From Lentisphaeria bacterium (GTDB lineage: Bacteria; Verrucomicrobiota; Lentisphaeria; Oligosphaerales; PUNB01): a stretch of DNA of 5,111 nucleotides. The notes beneath the pieces are model-generated. The model ran no database searches. It saw nothing but the letters and a program-made list of their open reading frames with translations, and was not told where the DNA came from. The DNA lies in contig SLNM01000144.1 of NCBI GenBank assembly GCA_007133055.1, positions 1 to 5,111 of the forward strand. Reading direction: 5' to 3'. This document shows positions 1 to 5,111 of the stretch, one piece after another (within the stretch, counting starts at the first letter, position 1; the number at the start of each line of letters is the position of its first letter). The position numbers were made by a program, and so were the translations under genes.

Positions 1-551
1 ACGAGCAGGGTCGGGCCGGGCGTCTGCGGTTGTTCGGAGTTTCCAACTGGTCCGTCGAGCGGATCGAGGCGGCCAACGCCTACGCCGCGGAGAGGGGGCT
101 GCGCGGGATCGCCGCGGTCAGCAACAATTTCAGCCTGGCGCGCATGGTCGAACCGGTCTGGGCCGGTTGCGTGGCCGCCTCGGAGCCGGGGTAAAAAGCC
201 TGGTTCGAGCGAAGCCAAACCCCGCTCTTCGCCTGGTCCAGCCAGGCCCGGGGCTTTTTCACCGAGCGAGCCGGCCGCCAGCGTTTAGAGGATACGGAAC
301 TGACCCGCTGCTGGTATTCGGAGGATAATTTCCAGCGGCGCGACCGGGCGATCGAACTGGCCCGGCGCAAGGGCGTAGCACCGATCAACATCGCCCTCGC
401 ATATGTCCTGCACCAAAGCTTTCCCGTCTTCGCCCTGGTCGGCCCGCGCACCCTGGCCGAAATGCGGGAGGCCGCCGCTGGTTTGCAAGTGAGGTTGACT
501 TCCGAGGAAATCCTCTGGCTGGAAACCGGGCAGACTGGCGAATCTGCGTGA
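1..551 (+). pseudogene. Aldo/keto reductase, C-terminal part, interrupted by an in-frame stop (5' end outside the window)
   Basis: Reading from position 3, the frame gives 63 codons, a TAA at 192-194, then 118 more codons in the same frame to TGA at 549-551. Both halves read as one aldo/keto reductase C-terminus. Before the stop are FGVSNWSVERIEAA and the SNNFSLARM segment. After it come PLFAWSSQARGFF (the serine/glycine cofactor loop region), a helix ending in HQSFPVFALVGPRTLAEM (usual NADP-phosphate binding region) and a final LTSEEILWLE helix. Family members are (beta/alpha)8 barrels that reduce aldehydes or ketones, often sugars, with NADPH. The catalytic Asp, Tyr, Lys and His would lie upstream, outside the window. 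The TAA falls in a loop where relatives have an ordinary residue (…AASEPG-stop-KAWFERSQ…). Because the frame is kept on both sides, this is a single nonsense change or a sequencing error, not an indel. No ATG lies near the downstream start of the frame, so reinitiation could not rescue the barrel. The family call is confident; whether the gene is dead is less certain. Confidence 0.85.
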
Positions 552-575
552 GCGCCCGTTTAAAAGCCAGTTATA

Positions 576-606
576 TAGGGGACTTACGTGAAACGTCGGT
601 TCCCTA
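576..606. terminator. Hairpin in the convergent intergenic gap, possible terminator
   Basis: Positions 576-583 pair with 599-606 (8 bp, including one G-U). Inside, ACGT at 586-589 pairs with ACGT at 593-596 around a GAA loop, with a 2x2 internal loop between the stems. It starts 25 nt after the stop of the aldo/keto reductase frame and lies 120 nt beyond the stop of the converging lyase-like gene, so it could end transcription from either side. Neither strand has a clean T-run directly after the stem; the minus strand has only a looser TTTT about 14 nt further on. I treat it as a structural candidate, not a proven terminator. Confidence 0.3.
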
Positions 607-703
607 CAGCACCGATTTCGGAGCAAAATCAACCGTCTAACCTCTCAATTGGCACTCGAAAATCCTGTAAAAATCTTTCTCAAAGTCAGTTGCAGCGGCT
701 TAG

Positions 704-727
704 CCGCAATCCCTCCCGCAATCCCTC
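704..727. repeat. Perfect 12-nt tandem duplication, two copies
   Basis: CCGCAATCCCTC occurs twice back to back (704-715 and 716-727). The second copy runs into the stop codon (726-728, minus-strand TGA) of the lyase-like gene. Past that stop the minus frame stays open for 26 more codons, to a TGA at 645-647. The duplication may be a slippage event that altered or shifted the C-terminus or 3' UTR. Confidence 0.8.
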
Positions 728-2999
728 ACGGAGAAGGGCAACGTTTCCTGGAAGCCGCCCGCCAGGAGTGCCTGGCGCCATCATTGTCGCCCGACATCCA
801 GCCTGTGTCGGAGACCACTGCGGCCGTCCCCGCAGGCAGCGGAACCGAACGGCCGAACAATTCGGCCGGTGTGTCATGCGAACCAAAATTAGCGACCACA
901 GCGTAGGTCTTCCCGTCGAAGCCGGCAACCCGCAAGCCGCGCAGGTCCGGCTTTGCCAGGGTCAGTCGTTCGACCGAGCATTGCGCAGTTTGCTCGGCAG
1001 TCGCCCCCGCCAAAACCGCGAACCCCACATCGAGCAGGGTCTCGGCGGGGTCGACGGGGGCTGGCCGCTCTCTGTGCCCGCAGCAAATCTCCTCGACCGC
1101 CAGAGAGCGATAGACACCGCCCCTTGCCTGGGCTGACCGGTCGATGACGAGCCTGTCGCCGAGTCCGCGGCACAGAGCGACTCCGAGAGTGTCGTCCACG
1201 TTGACCCAGTCTCCGTCGAGAGCGATTGTTTCGTCGCGGGAAGCCGGCGCAGCCAGCTCGAGAGCCCCTTTTGCCGCAATGAATTTACGGCGGTGTCCGT
1301 TGAACCAGTCATTTGGCACGTTCAGGTGAAGCCCCTTCAGCTCCGCGAGCACTCCTCGGCGGTCGGCGGCGGCCGTCACTCGCTGCAGCACCACGCAAGT
1401 ATGTCCGTCCGGCAAGGCTGCAAAAGCCAGATCGGCACTCGCCTGGTCGGTGCAGAAGGCGCCTTCGTCGACTTTCACATCGGCTCCCTCCATGATCGAG
1501 CCGCAGGTGACGAAACCGCCCGGGAACGAAGCGATGGTATATCCTTGCAGCCGCCGGTGCGGCAGTCCGTCCGGATGATGGTCGCCCAGGAAACGAACCA
1601 CCGGGCATAGGTTGCGCGACCATTCGGCCAAATCGGAGTGCCGCGGCGGCACGCACAGTGCCTGGCCGAGACCATAGGCGCGCCAGGAGAAGGAGGCGAA
1701 GCGGGTGGCGCTGCGATGCAGTGCCGCACCATGCTCCACTTCGCACCAGCCACCCTCGACAGAATCTTCAAAGTCATCGACGGCCGGAGCCGGGGGATCG
1801 ACCAGGGGCAGATAGTTGACCAGCATGGCCAGAACCACCGCCCGGTCGGACTCGAGTCGGGTATGATAATGCGGATTGGTGCGAGCCAGCCACGAGACGC
1901 GGCCACCGTAGAACGATCCGTCCCGGCGGTTCGCCGCTTCCTTGGTGCTCCAGCCGAGCTGTTGCTCCGCCAGAGCCAGTGCGTGCGGATCGCGGAACCG
2001 ATCCGCCGCATAGAGCAAAGCCGGCAATAAATATTCCTGGCAATAGGCATAGCGAACGCGGGAGTCTCCGCCGATACGGGCCAGGCGTCCGTCGCGAAAC
2101 ACCATGCGTCGCAGTACCCGCCACAGGTCGTCCTGATGGTGGTCGAGGGTTTCAGGCCTGGGGAAATTGTGCTGTTTGGCGTCGAAATGCAGAATGGCCG
2201 CATTGCTAAGGCAGATCGCCATGTAGCCGACGTTCAAATATCCGTGATGGTCAAGTGCGTAGCGAGGGAAGAAATTAGCGCCGGCATATCGTTCTCCGAC
2301 ACTCTTGCCGGCCATCCGAGTATGGTCATTCTCGTCTGCGGGCACGGAAACCCCGTTGATCAGGTACTGATGTGCCCGCTCCCGCCAAGCCGCCGCCGCG
2401 GGCTCCTGCGGATACATGCAGGCAACGCGCCAAAGGAAGGCGCCGCACCAGATATTGGACTCCGGCACGTTTTTACCGTCCGCACTCCATCGTCCGGCGA
2501 TTACGCCGTGTCTTTCCGCCTGCCTGCGACCGTCATGATAAATCCATTCCGCCTCGCTGAGTAAAAGCCGCCGCAATCCCCGCCGCAGCTCCGGCCCCAT
2601 ACTTTCAAACAAATGCCGAAGACCGTGCATCGCCCGCTCAACGCCCAGCGCGCTGATCCAACTGTGCCCCCATTGCCGGCCGTCGTTGCCCGCCAGCGTG
2701 CCAGTAGCGTGCGTCGCCAACGCGTAGCGCAGCGCGGCCAGCGCCCGCCGACGCCAGCGCCCGGCCTCGGCGACCTTTGGCTGCGCGGAAAGCGTGGCCA
2801 TGACGGCAATATAATTCCAGTTCGACTGCACACCCCAGTGGAGGTAGCCCGGCCCAAAACACGCGAGCCTGGCGTCGGCGGCATGAAGGCATCGTTGCCG
2901 GTCGGCCCAGTGGGCCCAGCTTTCAAGCGCGACCAATGCCGACTGGCTGAGGAAGGAATAACAGGAATTCGTGGTGGAGTTGTCCGTCGAAATCTGCAT
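726..2999 (-). CDS. Putative polysaccharide lyase/hydrolase-like protein (heparinase or alginate-lyase-like fold)
   Basis: This 757-residue protein is intact and I cannot assign it to a named enzyme. Residues ~20-400 are helix-rich with conserved-looking aromatic and polar motifs: GVQSNWNYIAVMA (56-68), NDGRQWGHSW (105-114), SNIWCGAF (181-188), YALDHHGYLNVGYM (247-260), RIGGDSRVRYAYCQEY (308-323) and NPHYHTRLESDR (375-386). Residues ~410-690 look beta-rich, and a short domain from ~690 ends the protein. A helical toroid followed by a beta-sandwich is the layout of heparinase II/III and PL8-type lyases, where Asn, His, Tyr and Arg act on uronic-acid sugars. N182, H251/H252, Y254 and Y317 are candidates by analogy only. 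No signal peptide or membrane segment is visible, so it may act on imported oligosaccharides. The start is supported by AGAGAG seven bases upstream of ATG. The nearest gene on the same strand ends 189 nt upstream behind a terminator. A glycoside hydrolase with a similar (alpha/alpha)6 barrel is an alternative. Confidence 0.6.
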   Translation of the reverse strand: MQISTDNSTTNSCYSFLSQSALVALESWAHWADRQRCLHAADARLACFGPGYLHWGVQSNWNYIAVMATLSAQPKVAEAGRWRRRALAALRYALATHATGTLAGNDGRQWGHSWISALGVERAMHGLRHLFESMGPELRRGLRRLLLSEAEWIYHDGRRQAERHGVIAGRWSADGKNVPESNIWCGAFLWRVACMYPQEPAAAAWRERAHQYLINGVSVPADENDHTRMAGKSVGERYAGANFFPRYALDHHGYLNVGYMAICLSNAAILHFDAKQHNFPRPETLDHHQDDLWRVLRRMVFRDGRLARIGGDSRVRYAYCQEYLLPALLYAADRFRDPHALALAEQQLGWSTKEAANRRDGSFYGGRVSWLARTNPHYHTRLESDRAVVLAMLVNYLPLVDPPAPAVDDFEDSVEGGWCEVEHGAALHRSATRFASFSWRAYGLGQALCVPPRHSDLAEWSRNLCPVVRFLGDHHPDGLPHRRLQGYTIASFPGGFVTCGSIMEGADVKVDEGAFCTDQASADLAFAALPDGHTCVVLQRVTAAADRRGVLAELKGLHLNVPNDWFNGHRRKFIAAKGALELAAPASRDETIALDGDWVNVDDTLGVALCRGLGDRLVIDRSAQARGGVYRSLAVEEICCGHRERPAPVDPAETLLDVGFAVLAGATAEQTAQCSVERLTLAKPDLRGLRVAGFDGKTYAVVANFGSHDTPAELFGRSVPLPAGTAAVVSDTGWMSGDNDGARHSWRAASRKRCPSP

Positions 3000-3066
3000 A
3001 TCGCAACTCTCTGGAATTCGCCAGACTTAGCCTGTTTAATTCACGGGTCAAGTTCGCCCCTGAAAC

Positions 3067-3094
3067 TAAATATAAATAGCCACAAAAGACACAA
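3067..3094 (-). promoter_or_regulatory. Candidate promoter for the lyase-like gene
   Basis: On the minus strand a TTGTGT hexamer (3089-3094) is followed after 16 nt by TATTTA (3067-3072), about 67 nt before the ATG at 2999. A near direct repeat CACAAAAGA / CACAAAAAA (plus strand, 3081-3098) overlaps the -35 side. The site sits just after the terminator of the upstream oxidoreductase gene, so an independent promoter is expected here. The region is AT-rich against a GC-rich background, and the hexamer match is weak. Confidence 0.3.
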
Positions 3095-3122
3095 AAAATA
3101 TTATCAATCGCCCCGCGATTGA
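3091..3122 (-). terminator. Intrinsic terminator of the Gfo/Idh/MocA oxidoreductase gene
   Basis: Positions 3115-3122 and 3104-3111 form a perfect 8-bp stem (TCAATCGC / GCGATTGA) with a 3-nt loop. On the minus strand the stem is followed by TAATATTTTTTGT, a U-rich tract typical of Rho-independent termination. It begins 66 nt after the oxidoreductase stop and lies upstream of the lyase-like gene, implying that the two same-strand genes are not simply co-transcribed. Confidence 0.7.
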
Positions 3123-3188
3123 ATCGTTCTTGCCTTGGCCACTTTCCGTTCAAAAATAGGCATGGCCGAATTTGCGGGATTAAACCGG

Positions 3189-4547
3189 CTAGGCAGGCGG
3201 CATGGTCAATGGCTGACTTGCCACCGGCATGGCCGGATAGTCGGGCGGTTCCACCCCGGGCAGCAGCTCGTCGATGACCACGGGCTGCCGCCGCCGCATC
3301 GCGTGATTGGCGGCAATGCCGGTCAGAATTGACCAGGCGCCGGCGCGCTGGTCGGCCGCCCGCAAATAGGGGTCGGCCGACTGCCGCTCGGGCGCGAAGA
3401 TGTAGTCAAGCATCACCGGGTCGGCTCCGCCATGCCCGCCGCTGCCGGTCCACAATTCCACTTCATAGGCCGGCCGCCAATTAGGGAAGACGCGGGTCCA
3501 CGTTCCCTCCTTGTTCAACATTCCGGGAACACTGCCATCGGCATTGATATAAACCGATTCCTGGCATTTGTGTTCAAGGCGACCTGCCGTGCCGTTGAAA
3601 GTGACGATATATCCCTCCCACGCGCAAAAAGCGTTGAGGGAATAGGTTAGCTTAGCGCCGCCGCGATAGTCGACGACCACATTCATCGAGTCCTCGATAT
3701 CGATGTCCTTGCTGAAGACACACCGGTCCCGAAAATATCCGTCATGTTTTTCGCATTCGAGATAGAGGTGGCGCATGCTTTCCGCCGCCGCCAAATCCAA
3801 ATGGAATCTGCACCCGCCCGCCTCCGGGCACTGATAGCAGCGTTCCGCCCGGCTGGTCAGTCCGTAGCGTTCGGCGGTTTGCGGGGTGTAGAAGCGGCGA
3901 TGCCCCGAAGCGTACACTCGTTCGGGCACGGTGCCCAGCCACCAATTGACCAGGTCGAAGTGATGAGTGGCCTTGTGAACCATGAGGCCGCCGGAATTTC
4001 TTTTGTTGCGATGCCAGCGCCGGAAATAGTCGGCGCCGTGGTGCAGATTAAGCATCCAGTGAAAATCAACTGACAGGACATTGCCGATCACACCGGACAT
4101 CAGCAGGTCTTTGATCTGAGTTCGGGGAGGGGCGTAGCGATAATTGAAGGTGACCGTGCATTTCCTGCCGGTCCGCGCCTGAGTTTCGAGAATTTGCCGG
4201 CACTTGTCTTCGTCGGTGGTCATCGGCTTTTCGGTTATCGTATCGCACCCCAGCTCCATGGCCCGGCAAAGATACTGATGATGGGTCGAGTCCATGGTGG
4301 TGACAATTACGCAGTCAGGCTTGACCTCCGCGATCATCCGGTCGAAGTCGGCGGCGTCATAGCCGGGCAGCCGACATTGAAAATCATCCTCGGTCTGTTT
4401 CTGAGCGTGGGCCACACGACCGGGATTATGATCGCACAGCGCGACCAGCTCGGCCTGCTCGCGGTAGTCATTGAAAATGGCATTCCGAAACATCGAATGC
4501 CGCCCGCCCAGACCAACTTGGACGTAGCGCTTTCCGGCATTGCTCAT
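3189..4547 (-). CDS. Gfo/Idh/MocA family NAD(P)-dependent oxidoreductase
   Basis: This is an intact 452-residue protein. Members of the family oxidise or reduce sugars, inositols or amino-sugars with NAD(P). The N-terminal Rossmann domain carries GLGGR (12-16) as the dinucleotide loop, an acidic D39 after the second strand, and the family signature EKP (106-108), whose lysine is usually catalytic. The C-terminal domain has GGLMVHKATHHFDLVNWW (186-203), matching the second active-site motif with K192, H195 and H196, and GHGGADPVMLDYIF (371-384) near the end. An insertion at 237-276 holds C237-x2-C240-x5-C246 plus C265 and C276; I recall this cysteine-rich segment from related planctomycete-type proteins, and it could bind a metal. 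No signal peptide is seen, so it is probably cytoplasmic. The start is supported by GGAAGGAAGGAA just upstream, eight bases before ATG. Stop is TAG. The gene is followed by a good terminator. The substrate is unknown; neighbouring genes point to sugar catabolism. The Gfo/Idh/MocA call is secure; the exact reaction is not. Confidence 0.92.
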   Translation of the reverse strand: MSNAGKRYVQVGLGGRHSMFRNAIFNDYREQAELVALCDHNPGRVAHAQKQTEDDFQCRLPGYDAADFDRMIAEVKPDCVIVTTMDSTHHQYLCRAMELGCDTITEKPMTTDEDKCRQILETQARTGRKCTVTFNYRYAPPRTQIKDLLMSGVIGNVLSVDFHWMLNLHHGADYFRRWHRNKRNSGGLMVHKATHHFDLVNWWLGTVPERVYASGHRRFYTPQTAERYGLTSRAERCYQCPEAGGCRFHLDLAAAESMRHLYLECEKHDGYFRDRCVFSKDIDIEDSMNVVVDYRGGAKLTYSLNAFCAWEGYIVTFNGTAGRLEHKCQESVYINADGSVPGMLNKEGTWTRVFPNWRPAYEVELWTGSGGHGGADPVMLDYIFAPERQSADPYLRAADQRAGAWSILTGIAANHAMRRRQPVVIDELLPGVEPPDYPAMPVASQPLTMPPA

Positions 4548-4653
4548 ACTTACGTTCCTTCCTTCCGGGGATGTTGTTCGGCCGACGATAGCGGGCTACC
4601 TGCTTTCGCCAAAGGCTACGGCATAACACGCAAGAGCGGTGGACGATTATTTC

Positions 4654-4707
4654 CTGGAGCCGTCCGGCCTCGGACGGTGATCAACGGCGGAGGCCCGCCG
4701 TCTCCAG
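4654..4707. repeat. Compact three-stem structured element with twofold symmetry
   Basis: CTGGAG (4654-4659) pairs with CTCCAG (4702-4707) and encloses two perfect 7-bp hairpins with no spare bases at the outer junctions. Hairpin A is 4660-4677 with loop GCCT; hairpin B is 4684-4701 with loop AGGC. They are joined by the palindrome TGATCA (4678-4683). The loops are complementary to each other. Hairpin B reverse-complemented equals hairpin A except at three base pairs, each changed on both arms. The element lies between the stop of the small basic gene and the start of the oxidoreductase. No T-run follows on either strand, so a simple Rho-independent terminator is unlikely. It could be a structured RNA leader of the oxidoreductase, a REP/BIME-like repeat or a dimeric-protein site. 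Confidence 0.65.
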
Positions 4708-4742
4708 ATGCCCGCGGGGATTCATGAACCTCGCTCCGAAAA

Positions 4743-4952
4743 TCAGAGACCGCTTTTTCCGCGGGCTGCTTCCTGTTCGGCGGCTACCAGTGTCTGGCGC
4801 AGCTCCTTGCTGCCGAGCTTGTTGATCGCCGCTTCATCCAGCACGCCCAGAGCAAGCAGGCGACGACGGTGGTTCTTCATGCGCTGGCGCCGCTGTCCGG
4901 CGGTTTTGCGTGGACGACGAAGGTTTTTGTTGCGATATGCGCTTGTGGCCAT
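4743..4952 (-). CDS. Small arginine-rich basic protein of unknown function
   Basis: A 69-residue protein beginning MATSAYRNKN, which I do not recognise as a named family. Residues 7-31 hold 10 Arg and 3 Lys in 25 positions, including RRPRK and HRRR, which suggests binding to RNA or DNA. The rest (32-64) looks like two short helices, with LLALGVLDEAAINKL and then KELRQTLVAAEQEA, ending in a basic tail. In total there are 18 basic and 5 acidic residues. I chose the ATG at 4950-4952 because GAGAG lies ten bases upstream within an A-rich stretch. The upstream in-frame ATG at 5013-5015 would add 21 residues unlike the rest (MAHELFRLVDSTN…) with no ribosome binding site seen. The gene stands alone upstream of the structured element and the oxidoreductase on the same strand. 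It could be a ribosome- or nucleoid-associated protein; that is inference from composition. Confidence 0.65.
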   Translation of the reverse strand: MATSAYRNKNLRRPRKTAGQRRQRMKNHRRRLLALGVLDEAAINKLGSKELRQTLVAAEQEAARGKSGL

Positions 4953-4960
4953 ACTGACAA

Positions 4961-4969
4961 TTCTCTCTT
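4961..4969 (-). promoter_or_regulatory. Ribosome binding site that decides the start of the small basic gene
   Basis: The minus strand reads AAGAGAGAA here. Its GAGAG core (4963-4967) ends ten bases before the ATG at 4952, and it is preceded by a run of A. The longer reading frame starting at 5015 has no comparable site, so translation most likely begins at 4952. Confidence 0.55.
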
Positions 4970-5006
4970 TTTTTATGTTGGTTGAATCGACTAGCCTGAA
5001 TAATTC

Positions 5007-5111
5007 ATGAGCCATCTACTGCGAGGCACCATTGCACGCAATCTCAACAACTTGCAACCGACACCGATCATTGCCGTACGTCCAGTACGCCGCGACCGGT
5101 TTACGGCCGCA
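5007..5111 (+). CDS. Possible start of a divergent gene, truncated by the window edge
   Basis: An ATG at 5007 opens a frame of 35 codons to the end of the window, beginning MSHLLRGTIARNLNN and continuing with LQPTPIIAVRPVRR. An in-frame TAA lies just upstream (5001-5003), so this would be the true start. No clear Shine-Dalgarno is seen. The minus strand is open over the same bases, ending in TAG at 5016-5018, and could equally be the end of a gene. I cannot tell which, if either, is real. Confidence 0.25.
   Translation, partial: MSHLLRGTIARNLNNLQPTPIIAVRPVRRDRFTAA

Noticed and set aside
192..194. Programmed recoding of the TAA codon in the aldo/keto reductase
   Set aside because: No known amino-acid insertion system for this codon fits, no stimulatory structure is seen after it, and a single nonsense change or sequence error is simpler.
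695..707. Short hairpin GCGGC-TTA-GCCGC as terminator of the lyase-like gene
   Set aside because: The stem is only 5 bp and no T-run follows it directly on the minus strand; the nearest TTTTT lies about 20 nt further on.
588..1136. Open frame of 182 codons on the + strand
   Set aside because: It lies mostly antisense to the C-terminal part of the lyase-like gene, has low-complexity Arg/Pro-rich translation and shows no family motifs. Long antisense frames are expected in GC-rich DNA.
1475..2203. Open frame of 242 codons on the - strand, out of frame with the lyase-like gene
   Set aside because: It overlaps the well-supported 757-residue frame entirely, and its translation is rich in Ser, Arg, Trp and Pro in the way of a shifted frame.
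4194..4727. Open frame of 177 codons on the + strand
   Set aside because: It is antisense to the start of the oxidoreductase, whose own motifs are clear, and it runs through the structured element. No recognisable protein features.
4953..5015. Longer N-terminus for the small basic protein
   Set aside because: The extra 21 residues differ in composition, no ribosome binding site precedes the upstream ATG, and a good site precedes the internal ATG.
5075..5089. CGTAC-GTCCA-GTACG inverted repeat near the window end
   Set aside because: A 5-bp stem of this kind is expected by chance, and it lies inside a possible coding start with no other supporting signal.

Overview
The window is a stretch of GC-rich bacterial chromosome. 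It carries carbohydrate and polyol metabolism genes: an aldo/keto reductase remnant, a large lyase/hydrolase-like protein and a Gfo/Idh/MocA dehydrogenase, plus a small very basic protein. The sequence style of the Gfo/Idh/MocA and aldo/keto reductase proteins is one I associate with the Planctomycetota, Lentisphaerota and Kiritimatiellota group. That assignment is an impression from protein style, not a marker-gene result. Stop codons are TGA and TAG in the intact genes, and starts are preceded by purine-rich Shine-Dalgarno-like stretches, so nothing suggests an altered genetic code.

Layout. Positions 1-551 (+) hold the C-terminal part of an aldo/keto reductase, interrupted by one in-frame TAA at 192-194. 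Positions 552-725 are a convergent intergenic gap with hairpins and a perfect 12-nt tandem duplication that runs into the stop codon of the next gene. Positions 726-2999 (-) encode a 757-residue protein that looks like a helical toroid followed by a beta-sandwich, in the manner of heparinase or alginate-lyase-like enzymes. Positions 3000-3188 carry an intrinsic terminator and a weak promoter candidate. Positions 3189-4547 (-) encode an intact 452-residue Gfo/Idh/MocA oxidoreductase with an inserted cysteine cluster. Positions 4548-4742 hold a striking 54-nt structured element. Positions 4743-4952 (-) encode a 69-residue arginine-rich protein. The last ~100 bases may hold the start of a divergent + strand gene.

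How it fits together. The oxidoreductase and the lyase-like gene lie on the same strand, but a good terminator separates them, so they are probably transcribed separately. Together with the aldo/keto reductase they suggest polysaccharide or unusual-sugar breakdown followed by oxidation or reduction of the released sugars. No substrate can be named from the sequence.

The best candidate for something undescribed is the element at 4654-4707. It has a 6-bp closing stem around two 7-bp hairpins whose 4-nt loops are complementary, with a palindromic linker. The two hairpins are inverted copies of each other that differ at three base pairs, all compensated. This suggests a structured RNA, a REP/BIME-like repeat or a protein-binding cruciform rather than chance.
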